Source of the DNA: Siphlonurus alternatus | Lineage: Eukaryota; Arthropoda; Insecta; Ephemeroptera; Siphlonuridae | Assembly (NCBI GenBank): GCA_949825025.1 | Contig: OX463787.1 | Location: 15,807,707-15,871,706 of the forward strand | Direction: 5' to 3' | DNA: 64,000 bases | Part shown: one piece after another, positions 12,620-24,700 of the stretch | Numbering within the stretch: the first letter of the stretch is position 1 | Layout: the number at the start of each line of letters is the position of its first letter | Translations under genes and position numbers: made by a program | The notes under the pieces: generated by a model | Seen by the model: only the letters and a program-made list of their open reading frames with translations | What the model was told of the DNA's origin: nothing | The model's database searches: none

Positions 12620-15116
12620 ATTCATAGTTTATAATTATGTACTGACTTCTTAAAACATCTCAGAGATCTCCGTTTCTTATTACCAGAAATGTGAATAATG
12701 TGATGGTAAAGCCAGAGCCTAAAATGTGAACACGATCAAAAATATTTATTTATTTATTATTAAATATGTTTTGTGTTACAATAAAGCAGAATATCTTCGT
12801 TTTTTAAAAATGATTTAATCTGATGTAAATCTTATATAAGCTTACCTGCCTCAGGTAAAACTCTCTGGATTCCACGTACGTTATACAAGGTTGTAACAAG
12901 ATTTAGTGTAGCATATAATGGTTGCGAATAAAAAATGTTTTAAGTTCAAGAGGTTTTTATATAGCGTTCTATTACTAAACCTGATAGATTTATCACTAAA
13001 AAGTGTCAATAAATACTGTATTTTACTATATTCTGCAGTAATGTTACATTTAAACTTTAAACCATTGCACCATGAATTACATACAATACTGCATAATATT
13101 TATTCTCTATTTAAAATCCTGGTAATTCGCACATAGAACGCCAGAAGAGTTTTTAAATTAAATCTACTATATTTTTTAACATAATTAACATTCGCCCTTC
13201 ACACATGAAGCGATGCGAACAGCTGAAGTTTTATTTGCAAAGTTTGGTGTTTTAAACATATTAATTTTTTTAATATCAATAAAATATAATTTATGTATAA
13301 TCATGTGTCTCACCTATAAGTAAGGAGATAATATGAAAGTGATATTATTCGCACGATTTTCTTACATTTACTATACGTTCGCTAATATTCTGTACACTAT
13401 ATATAATATTCTCTTTTTTCCTTACAATAATAAACAATTAATTAGGGAACATGACAGACTACTATACATATTGTCATGCAGGCAGGGATTTCCTCAGTTC
13501 CCTCATTCAAATATCAACAAATAGCTTAGGACGTTTTAAAACACGTCATCACCGTTTCTCGATTCCTTAATCTCCAGCACAATATGGGGCACACTATAGA
13601 AGTATATCATAAACTTTACAGCTGCTCTGATCATAATTATGTTCAGTTTAATTTAGGTTTGATATTGCAATATAAGTACTTTTCCAATATTACAAAAGTC
13701 TAAATTTGCTTCCTGTGTTTGCAGCTCTAACAAATCTTGCAGTGATAATATTCGTACACTTCGGAACTGCCTGAACGTTACCCCTGCATGATTTTTTTAG
13801 TGCTGCAGTACTTAGAGACAAAGAGGGGGAGTTTTAAACTCTTTGGGGGTATGCAGTTTATCAATCCTGAAAATTTTCTACTCTTCTCCAAAAAGCCTTC
13901 ATATATGCTGCACGGTGATATCACTGTATCACTGATATCTCTTACAAAAACTAATATGATAAAGTTTGCACTATACCGAAGTGTATGAACTTACAAACCC
14001 GCAGGTATTATCAACACAACATGTGGTAAAACAACAAACTATGAAATATTTCTGGTTTTGTATCATCATTTTTAAGTACACGGCTTTAACCAGTAAAAAC
14101 AAGATTTAATCTCATTTGGAATATTTTGCTTAATTGTTTTTTCTTAAAACTAAAAAAATATTGTAAATATTATGTTACCATATAATTATATGTTATAATT
14201 ATATAGCAGTCTAAATAATTATGTCTCATAACGGTAATTTTCTTTCTATGAAAATATGGTACAATTATAATTACTTGTGACAAGTAAACTACCAAAAAAT
14301 ATACAATATTAGAGGATATTGCATATTTTCTAATAAAAGCAACACTTCTAAAATTTTAATTATTAAACAATAAATTTATAAAATTAATAAATATTTTTGT
14401 TTTAATTTTTAATGCAAGCAAAGACCAAATACATATTGAAACAATTAATTCCTTCCAACTTTATGAATAAACTAAAATAATGTTAAATATCATGAGCTGA
14501 AAATACTTACCATATATGTTAGTACCAATGTTTATATATGTTGAGCTGTGGGTATAGTGTTTATAACTTGATCATAAAAACATAAAAATAATACAATTAC
14601 ACAATATTCCTAACAAAACTGATACTTTTTACTCTCCAATCAATTAAATTATCACCGTAATATATACGTGTTTTTAGAAAATCGCTAATAATATTTCACA
14701 ATCATGCACAGTATACAACCTTACAGTAGAAAGATAGGGACGCGACTGAAAACTGAAAATGTTCTGTTTCTCGGTGTTTCTGGTTTCCACCGCTCCCCTC
14801 TCACTGTATTTCTTTATCTACATTCACCCTCCGCTATACAAGCTTGGTTCACCTGTCAGGTGAGGTTTTTTTGCTAGAGGCGGCAATCCACTAAAGCTTG
14901 AGGTAGGTAATAGACGAACGATCATCCCCTCCACTCCAGCTGTTTTTACCGACATAGATACGTGCATGCAGCAAGCAGGTAGAGAAATTTCAACAATAAA
15001 AAAATAAAGGAAAAGGGCGGAGAAAATGAAGGAATTTGGCGCATGAGTACATGGGGGATTATTAAAAGTTTGTTTGCTAATCACACTAAAACTTTTCATT
15101 TAGTTTCACAATTTAA
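12620..15116. other. AT-rich intergenic DNA, no gene seen
   Basis: No recognisable coding exon, RNA or repeat end. Short frames such as the ones at 12918-13136 and 14824-15099 have AT-biased, low-complexity translations and no family resemblance. Confidence 0.5.
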
Positions 15117-15501
15117 GGTAGAGATAACGTCGAACAGCTGTTCGACGTAATCCCCTTTGATTAACATGTAAACCTTAGCAAATTGACAAAAATTCTGAAA
15201 AAATTTTGAGAGGCAGATATTAGTGCCTAAAAGCCATAGCAAAAGTTTCAAAAACATTTAACGAGCCGATTTTTTTAAATTAATTTTTTAGTTTGGCTCT
15301 CCATGGGAAAGCCCTATGCTGAAAATTAAAAAAATTAATTAAAAAAAATCGGCTCGTTAAATCGTTTTGAAATTTTTTCCATGGCTTTTAGGCACTAATA
15401 TCTGCCTCTCAAAAAAATTTCAGAATTTTTGTCAATTTGCTAAGGTTTACATGTTAATCAAAGGGCATTACGTCGATCAGCTGTTCGGCGTTATCTCTAC
15501 C
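15117..15501. mobile_element. MITE with TTAA target duplication (GGTAGAGATAACG type)
   Basis: A foldback of about 385 bp. The arms begin GGTAGAGATAACGTCGAACA and GGTAGAGATAACGCCGAACA and run about 165 bp each. It is flanked by TTAA on both sides (15113-15116 and 15502-15505), as in piggyBac or Kolobok-type insertions. The copy at 49292-49669 is related. Confidence 0.8.
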
Positions 15502-15505
15502 TTAA

Positions 15506-16900
15506 GACAGTTATTTAATTTTTATACATGATAGTTATTAATTTATATTCTCCGGTGCGCATGGACACTATACCTGTGCACATTCAGGCTAAAATATGTT
15601 TCATGTTTATTTTTTATTATCAATTCCCAATTGCTGACTTTTCTGGTTTTAATACTACCAATATTAAATAATTTGGATAGCATATCGGACAAGAATTTGA
15701 AGTCTTTATTTATTATTCAAGTTTTACTTTACTTACTTAACTTCTTGATAATTATATTTATGGTATTTAAAATTAATACTTTGTTTTATAATAAAATATT
15801 TAGTTTAATGATAATACTAATTTTAAAATTAATTTTAAAAAAACGTTGTATAAAAAATAATAAATTTATTAAATAATATTTTAAAATAATTAATTTTATT
15901 TTATATTAATTTATAAACTCTAAACTAATTTTTAAATTGTAAAAATTAAAGCTTTCTAAGTAATTATAATTAAATATTAACAAATCAGGATAATTTATTA
16001 CAGTATAATCAAATTGGTCGATTGATTTCGACATTAAATTGGATCTTTGATGTATGAAATTTTTTAAATATCTACCTGCATAAGTAATAAGTTAAAACTC
16101 CCTTACAGAAACATACATATAAGAACATCAATAAATATTTGTTATAGGGAGTTCAATATTATGATATGATATAAAATTATTTTGAAATCATGAATAATGG
16201 TGACCTATATAGCTAAAATTTTTATACTAATTAACAAGTAATTATAATCTAATAACTGCTTCACAGGGAGTTGTTATTTTTTTTTTAATAATTTTTATTT
16301 AAAATTTAAGTTAAATTTTTTAATGTTAAGAATCTTTAGATGTTTACTTGTTGTTCTTATTTACTATAAAATATAATCAATTGAATTATGAATGTCATAA
16401 CTTTGTAATTTTATGAAATTTGGAAACAAATGAATTATTACTAAAAATAAAATTCAAAATTATTTTTTACAAAATCTATAAATTTGTATTTTAATTTAAT
16501 TTTAAAATATTATATAATTATGTTTATATCATAATTTTTTTTATTAAAATAATTAATGATTTGATTTATGTTTTACTAAATTTATTAATACTTTATTTAT
16601 TAAAATAAAAAATTAACAATAATATTAAAATACTATTGTATTCTATTTATTTTAAATATTCTGCAACGTTTGTAAACAAGTATTGGTTTAAAAAGCAATG
16701 AACAGTGTGAATGATGATACCTAAAATAATAATGAAAAGAAATTTTATAGAAATTACGTTTACTACTATTACAAAGCTGTTGGTATAATAATAGTATAAA
16801 TAACATAATAAACATTATTCTTGTTAGAATGTACAATGCATTATTATATTGTAATGTTTATAAGAAAAATGTTTATCAAACAGTTAATATGATATCTGTA
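15506..16900. other. Very AT-rich intergenic DNA
   Basis: Low-complexity AT-rich sequence. The short frames here are isoleucine/leucine/asparagine runs expected from composition alone. Nothing else is seen. Confidence 0.55.
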
Positions 16901-17084
16901 TAAATTAAGTGATACGTCAAGAATAACAAAAATTGAAGTGATTATATTTCATATGTTTATAAATTTAAAGAAAGTGCAATATTTTTAAAGTTCCTGTTAT
17001 AAATCTTATTATAACAGTTGTGATACTATATGAAGCAAGGATAAGAAGAAAAGACATTATTTTATTCCATGAATATGTTTGTTA

Positions 17085-17190
17085 TGTACGTATCTGTATA
17101 GAGGTTATGTGTAAGAATGGCTCAGTCTGAGCCAAACATCGCCTATAATAAAGAAATTATTCTATTCTAAAATATTCTATTCTATTATTG
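17085..17190 (+). mobile_element. LINE 3' end with TTCTA-type tail
   Basis: GAGGTTATGTGTAAGAATGG, then CCAAACATCGCCTA, an AATAAAG and (ATTCTATTCTA)n. The same last 70 bp recur at 19447-19518 after unrelated upstream sequence. This is what 5'-truncated non-LTR retrotransposons with a simple-repeat tail look like. The 5' limit is not defined. Confidence 0.5.
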
Positions 17191-17554
17191 ATAAAAAAAT
17201 GCAATTGCAAATTAAACAGTAATTTTCAAAATATAACGTCGATGATTATTAAATTAATCATTGTTCAAGTTTTTTTTTTCAACTTTCCACATAGGTCTTT
17301 CTTTTCACATAGTTTACTGATATGAATAACTTTTATTGACAAAAAGCTAATTTTGAAACTAACAAGTAAGTTATAACAATACTGTTAATTGGCATGTTTT
17401 GCAATCTGTTATAAATGGCAATGTTTACATATATGGTAAACCCTTTACAATATTAGACACTTTTTAATATAAAAAAATTAATATTAGACATTATAATATA
17501 AATATTAGATATTTCACAAAAAAGTGAGCATTCTTTAAAAAACAAACAAATAAC

Positions 17555-17940
17555 GAATCAATCTCAGTTGATTGAGATCACAGAACTAGGCACCTTTATT
17601 TTGATTGGTTAATATTTTGGTGCAATTGACCCATTTTTGTCACGTATGCCCCCTACACTACTTGCAGGACACTTCAAACTTGCCATCAATATGTGACACA
17701 CACAAAGTTAATTAGATCTGTTGTTTGTAGTTATGTACCATCCAGATTTAGGATTATGAAGCAAAATTTGAAGATATGGAGCCTTATGGACAAAAACTGT
17801 ACCTGGAAATGGAGTTGATTGGAGAATATCATCCCTTTAAACTTTCTATAATTTTAGAACATTGAATTTTTATATTATATACATTTTTCTTAAATTTTTT
17901 AAAGATACACTACGACTTTAAAAGTAACTGAGATTAATCT
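17555..17940. mobile_element. MITE (GATTAATCTCAGT ends) abutting TLR-A stop codon
   Basis: Inverted ends AATCAATCTCAGT and ACTGAGATTAATC. Better copies are at 21281-21618 and 39984-40325. The right side is followed by TTAA (17941-17944), and the next three bases are the complement of the TLR-A stop codon. The gene's 3' untranslated region must therefore run through this element. Confidence 0.65.
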
Positions 17941-17944
17941 TTAA

Positions 17945-18729
17945 TTATATATGTATAGGCTGAAAAGGTACCAAAGGTATTTCATTCTCTTCATCATCAT
18001 CTTCTTCCTCCTGTTTGTTATCTTCCTCAGGTGAAACATATTTCCCTGAGAGTGCTAGCGGTGTTCCCAGAGCCTGCTTGATCCTGATCCAGAAGGTCCT
18101 GAGTCCCTCGACGTTGCTCCCGGGCCACTCGAGGTACGTGCGAGAGTCCATCAGCACGCGCAGGTGGAGTGGCGCATCGTCGCGAGACAAACGTTCTAAC
18201 TCCAGCAGGATCAGCAGGTCGTGGCACTCCTCGAATATCCGGTGTTGGGCCATCTGGAGCTCCCACTTGCACCACTATCACACAACAAGGATATGTTTAA
18301 CCACAGAAGTTGTTATAATGATGCATTTGTTTATCAATGTGGTTTTAGTGATGCAATAAAATTATAATTTAATGTAATAATTGTATTATTAAGTATTAAA
18401 AAATTTAATTTTTAAAAATTATATAATGAAAATAATAATTTAATTTTTTTAATTTTTTTTTTCAAATGCATAAAATTAGAAATTAATTAATTAATAAATT
18501 AATTGCTGGAATTTTCTATAAAAATGGTAAAATTTAAATTATATAAATATTGTCTGTGCGTTTGTGTTTGATTATACAAATCGTACAATCAAGCTCGCAT
18601 TTATGGATTTCGGCATAGTCCATCAGGTTGTTGACTGCAATTGGTCGCAATTAAAAAGTGAAGAAATATCACTAATGGAGAATTTATTGATTGTTTTAAA
18701 TTTTAATTTTAGAAAAAAAGAGCCCTACA

Positions 18730-18791
<62 letters not shown>

Positions 18792-21700
18792 GCTAATTTG
18801 AATAATGTAATTTTTGTAATTATTTTTTTTTTAAACTAAAAATTATTTTTTGGACATTTTCCGAACTGAAACCAAAATATATTATTTAATCATCATTTTT
18901 ATACTTGTATAATAGTAATGTGAATGTAAATGTTGCGCCCATATTTTTTAAGAAGTACCTTTTTAAATCGTGATGCAAAATAATAAGACATCATAGTAGC
19001 TATGTAATAATTTAACATTCAAGCATAGGGAAAAACGTTACATGACTATGACGTCACAGCGTCTTACAGCACAAAGGCTTAAAAAAAATCAATTTGGGAG
19101 CAATAAAGGTCTTCTAAGAAAAAATACGAGAGAATATTTCATACAAGTTATCTGTAGAGTTGCTTGTTTATGTGAAATTTGGGAGAGGGGTGTTATGTAC
19201 GTGGACATACAATACAATACAGTATTATGAATGTGTTGTGAAAGTGAAAAAGTGATAAGTAAAAGTGAAGTGATACACATTATGTGATATATATGTATGC
19301 AATAGGTTGGTATAATGCATGAAAATTGATTAAGGTAATCATTAGTTGCAGCAAGAAAGTCAAGTGGACATATTTTAAAATTCGGTAATTATGAAAGAAG
19401 AACTGTGTTGTTTAACAAATTTATTATGATTATGTAACTATTTCAGTATAGAGGTTATGTGTAAGAATGGTCATTAGACCAAACATCGCCTAAATAAAGA
19501 CATTATTCTATTCTAACCGCGAAAAGGGAAGCGCGGTGGTCAAAATACTGAAACTTTTAACGACAGGAGAAATGAAAAATAAAAGTTTTGTTTCTCGTTT
19601 TGATTTTTTTCAATCGTGTATTATACTGGTGTATTTTTTTTTTTTTTTTTAATTACCTTATTTATTTTGTATACTATTAAAGTAAGTATACACACTTTGT
19701 TTTTACATATTAGTCTATGCATTCTTTCTATCTCAGACCAGCCTACTTACAGGATTATGACGTCAGCGCAATCTACTCTATAGAAATTAATTTATTAATT
19801 AATTTATTAAATTAAGAAGATGTGTTTATTTTTTGTTTGATTTATTTTTTGCAAAATTTGTGAAATATTGTATATACTCAAATAGGGTAATCTATATGGT
19901 TCTAGAGTCTTAGGGAAAATTGATTATCATGTTGTACTCAAAATTTTTTGTTTTTGTTTTTTTAAATCATTATAATTTAAATAAGTTGAAAGAAATGTTT
20001 CAAAATGTTAATTTTTTCCTTTCTGGAAAAATATTTTGTCAATAATTTCATCTATATATTTTCTTTAAAAAAAAAATTGTTGTAAATTAAGATTAAATTT
20101 AAAGACATAATAAGGGTCTTGAAGAATTATTCTTTTTAATAACTTGTTTCAACCAATAAGGTTATGGAAAATAACCTTGGTTGATCTATGTAACAAAATG
20201 ACCAATAAAAAAAAAAAAATTACCTGCACTTACCTCACTCTTGATGTAATTATTGGAGAGCACCAACAGAACTCTTCTACTTTTATCAATACAACTGACA
20301 ATATTATCCATTATAAACGATCCAAGAGGAAAATCACGTTCATGTAAACACAGTTCATATTTATCAATGGGATTTTCAAGTGAAGGTAACAAAACATCAA
20401 TGACCCAATCTCTATCTTTACTACTATACGATACAAATACGTCATATTTACAACCTGTCTTTTCATTGAGTAGACTTTTACGTTTTACATTAATTAAATG
20501 TTTAATATATACAACTTCAAAACGATATACATATAATAAAATTAATATAATTAATGTTAATGATAAAATTAATCCAATTGGTAAACCTGCAATTAATTTT
20601 AAATTTAATGGTGGTAATTCACATGCAGTTATATTATACTCTGCTATTGTTAAAATCTGACCTTTTTGTCGTAAAGGTAACATACATTTGATAGGATCTG
20701 AATTATTTAATAATAATATATCTGTTTTGGTTGTATTTATCCAGTTTTGAAATTCTTGTATTGAACAATCCTGACAATCAAATGGGTTATTTCCAATATC
20801 TACCAAGTCCAATGAATTTAGAGATGGGATCATATTATTATCTATTATAGATATTTGATTATTTGATATATTTAATTTATTAATATGATATGAATCTGAA
20901 TTAAATATATTTGATTTTGTCCAATTAATAATTTTATTACCTGATAAATCTAATGAATTAATTGTACCATTATTTATAATATTATCTGGTTTTGTTATAT
21001 TATTTTTTGATACATCTAAAAGTTGTAATTTTTGAAGTACTAATTTTTGCCCTAATTGTATTAGATTTGAATCAAGATTGAGTGTTGCACCATTTGCGAG
21101 GTAATTAAAAGTATTTGGATATAATTCAGTTAGGTGATTAAAAGATAATATTAGTAAATTTAAAGATATTAAGTCAGAAAATGTATCCTCTGGGATCGTT
21201 TCAATGCTACAATGGCTCAGATCTAATATTGTGAGATCAGCTGATTTTGGCATGGACACTCTGAAACAGAAGAATGTTAAGGATGAATCTCAGTATAAGG
21301 TTGATATCTCGCAATCGTAGCGCTTGAATGCAACAAGACTTACAGGAGACTTAGAACTCACCATCAATAGGTGGCATATAAATTTTAAAGCGAATCTGTC
21401 TTATCAGTTTTGTGAAAATTGAGGTAGAAGTTTAACATTGGCCTTATGGACGGAAACCGGAAATAGAGCTGTTGTAAGTTGTAAGAAAACTGCAAGACTG
21501 AATTTGCTCAATATATAAGCGATTAAGTTTTAGAACATTATCGATTTTTTAAAATTTATTTCATTCGCTTCGTTTGCAGGGAAATATTCTTTGACTCCGA
21601 AGTAACTGAGATTAATCGTTAAAAAGGGATTTTAATTTAAGATATTTATTTAATCAAACAACAATTGAACACTTCTAATTAATCACTAATTGTAAGTTTG

Positions 21701-24700
21701 ATACCCCGAACCATCGAAAATCCTAACTTAGCGTTTCGCGGGCTCTTCTGGAACGGGGGCGGCCACGGCCTTGCAATCCATCCCGGCATTTGCCTGCGAC
21801 TGAGGGAAACGTGGAAACCTCAGCCAGGATTGACGCTACAGCTTTTGTCAATGAACCGGAAGTGCAATGGTCCAAAGCCAGGGGAACCACATTGATACGA
21901 TTTACCCCTCTGGTTGGGAAACGTTGCTTTTGTCGAAAATGGTCACCCATCCAATTGCTAACTACGCTCGGCATTACTTGACTTCGGTGATCTGATCTTG
22001 TGAAACGCATGACGCCTCAAAAATTGAAACTTTTGAACAATACAAAAGTTTTAATTTACGCCTCGTAAATTAAAATTTTTGTATCTTTTGGTACATGGAC
22101 ATTTTATATGTAAGGCCAATTCATATATTTTAAAAATTATTATTTTAATTAAGGGTTGAATATTTTTTAATTTAAAATTTGGAATGTACTTTACGCCAAA
22201 GAGTTGATTTATTACCGTAGAAATATATCTTATTTGTACAATCATATAGGGAGTTTGAAATAATAATTAAAAAATTATGTACTTTATATTATCACTGATT
22301 ATTATTTTACAAGATTTACAATTTACCGTTCATGCTGATTCCATCCTTGAATTAGTGGTTTTCTTTCTCTATTATGACAATTTTTATTTTAAATAAATAA
22401 AACAATAAACATGCAATAACAAATTGTTTTTTTTAAGAGATATATATTTATATTTAATAATAATTAGAAATTATATAAAATATTAAATAATAAAACAATT
22501 ATTAAAATTAAAAAATTATTTACAATATTTATTGTAATTATTTATTAAAATAATATTTATTGCAAAATTAATATAAAACGATGACATTGTTAATATTGAT
22601 AATCAGTATTTACACACTATTAATCCTCACTTTATTCACATACCTTGACAGATCGGAAATCGGTTGACCAGACAGTCTCAACTCCCTCAGAGAAGTCAAC
22701 GACCTCAGTTCTCCACCCAACTCGAAGGTCGTGATCTTCCACCTCTTCTTACTGCTACTGAGGTCCAGTACACCGAGTTTCTTCAGAGTCCCGATCCCAG
22801 CTGGGGTCTTGGAGAACAAATTATCAGCCAGGTCGAGCTCGATCAGGTTCGGAGCACCAAAGAAGTTACCTGGGAATGGTTGCATAAATAAACAATTTTA
22901 TCACATTTAGATGTGAACCTCAAGTAATTTTTCCTGAGTTTTTTTTTAATTAAACCACAATTGGGTACTTCTATATAATTACTTTACTAAGTTTGAAACC
23001 CCGAACCTTCAGAAACCCTAACTTGAGCATTTCGCGGGCTCTTCCAGAATGGGGGCGGTCACGGCCTTGCAATCCATCCCGACATTTGCCTATGACTGAG
23101 GGAAACGTGGAAACCTCAGTCAGGATGGACGCTACAGCTTTTGTCAATGAACCGGAAGTGCAATGGTCTAGAGCTAGGGGAACCACACTTGGTGGAAAAG
23201 CGCAACGTTTTACCCCTGGGTGGGAAACATGGTTTTTGTTGAAAATGGTCACCCATCCAACTACTAACCACGCTCGACGTTGCTTGACTTCGGTGATCTG
23301 ACCAGACCCGGTCAAGCGCACTGCGCGCCACACACCTCACTTTTTTTTTAAACTCTTTAACATCCTGTGACACCATTGTCAGGTACATATTTAACATTCA
23401 AGCATATTGGGAAAATTTTGAAATCGTGCTTAGTTTAGCACTCCATGCAGCATAATGTCTTATTTAACTTTAACTGTATACAAATTTCAAGATCTTATCG
23501 TCCTTAATTAACATGCAAATAATTGACGCGGTTAGAGCTTTCCTGGGGAATTATGACATCAAAACCATAATTTCCTTGTTTCCTGTTACCAAGTCACCAC
23601 GTGATTTCCTTCATATGTGATGTAACATTTAAAAATGCACCTTTCAACGATTAAATTACATTTTTTTTTTTTTTGTATGCATCCATCTAGAAATTTTTAT
23701 CTTAATATATTTTATGTTTATTTAAAAATATATTTTATTGATTTCAAAGTAACCAGCGTATTTTTATTTTATGCAAAATTTATTAATATAATCATAATTT
23801 AAAAATTTATTAATAATTAAAAAGAAATAATATTTTTTCGTAATTTAATTTTGTAATTATTATATGTTTGAAAAAACAATACAACTTTTTAACCTTTTTT
23901 TTATGCATCAGCTGAATTTGAATAATATGGAATAAACTGTTTCGTTACATGAAATATTATAAGAACAGAATAAAGAAAATATAATTAATCGAAAATTAAA
24001 TCCATTAAATAAAAAAAATTATCAATAAAACGTTTAGAAATAAACTACATTTCACTTTTAATATGCATTGATCGTGTATATTCGTTACTCCTCGGCTAAC
24101 TTTCCACCAATGAGAAAAGACTTTACACCAAAGTCTTCTGCTCGTTGTTAGTAAACAAAGTATTGTTGTGTAATGTCTGTCGCGTGAAAGGAAAAACTTG
24201 GGGCGGTTGTTGATTTACATGTTAACTTATGGAAAATGACCGTTAATTATGAAGTTGAAACGGTTACCTAGCGCCAACAATGCCATTACGTTCTCTGCTC
24301 TGGTGGAAAAATAAGGCACTACGTCATAAAAATGGAAAAGACTTCATGCGACAGACATTATAAATAATGGTTTGTTACAACCATTGCGAGTAGAAGACTT
24401 TGGGTTACACAATGAACGAAGATATTACAAACACGATGAAACAAACATTACATGTGACACATAATAATAAGTAGAGAATATTTACCTGGATGCATTCCTT
24501 TCATTTTACAATCCCGCATGTATAGATGTGCTAAATTATCCATACCATGTAAATTTAATGGTAATATACCACCATTACTATTAAAATTATTTGAACTGGC
24601 GTTGATTGTTTGAACTTTAGTAATCTGTAAAGCTGACATCCAGAACGCAGCTTCTGGTCCTGTGTTGGTTGTACTTAGGGTGAATGACCTCATTCGACCT

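Noticed and set aside
14824..15099. 91 aa minus frame with a serine/proline-rich product
   Set aside because: No domain, no splice context, no similarity to the neighbours; composition is that of chance frames.
15631..15876. 81 aa hydrophobic frame
   Set aside because: Leucine/isoleucine/lysine run expected from very AT-rich sequence.
18027..18359. Alternative frames over the last TLR exon (also 43700-43963 and 57987-58334)
   Set aside because: Shadows of the GC-rich exon 8 in other frames and on the opposite strand; the TIR frame is joined by correct splice sites.
18564..18839. 91 aa frame in TLR-A intron 7
   Set aside because: Half of it is a (TA)n run; the first 45 residues match nothing I recognise.
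22971..23397. Several frames of about 90-120 aa in the 5S-type SINEs (also 21723-22010, 29485-29848, 43223-43420)
   Set aside because: Same translated SINE in different copies; SINEs do not encode protein.
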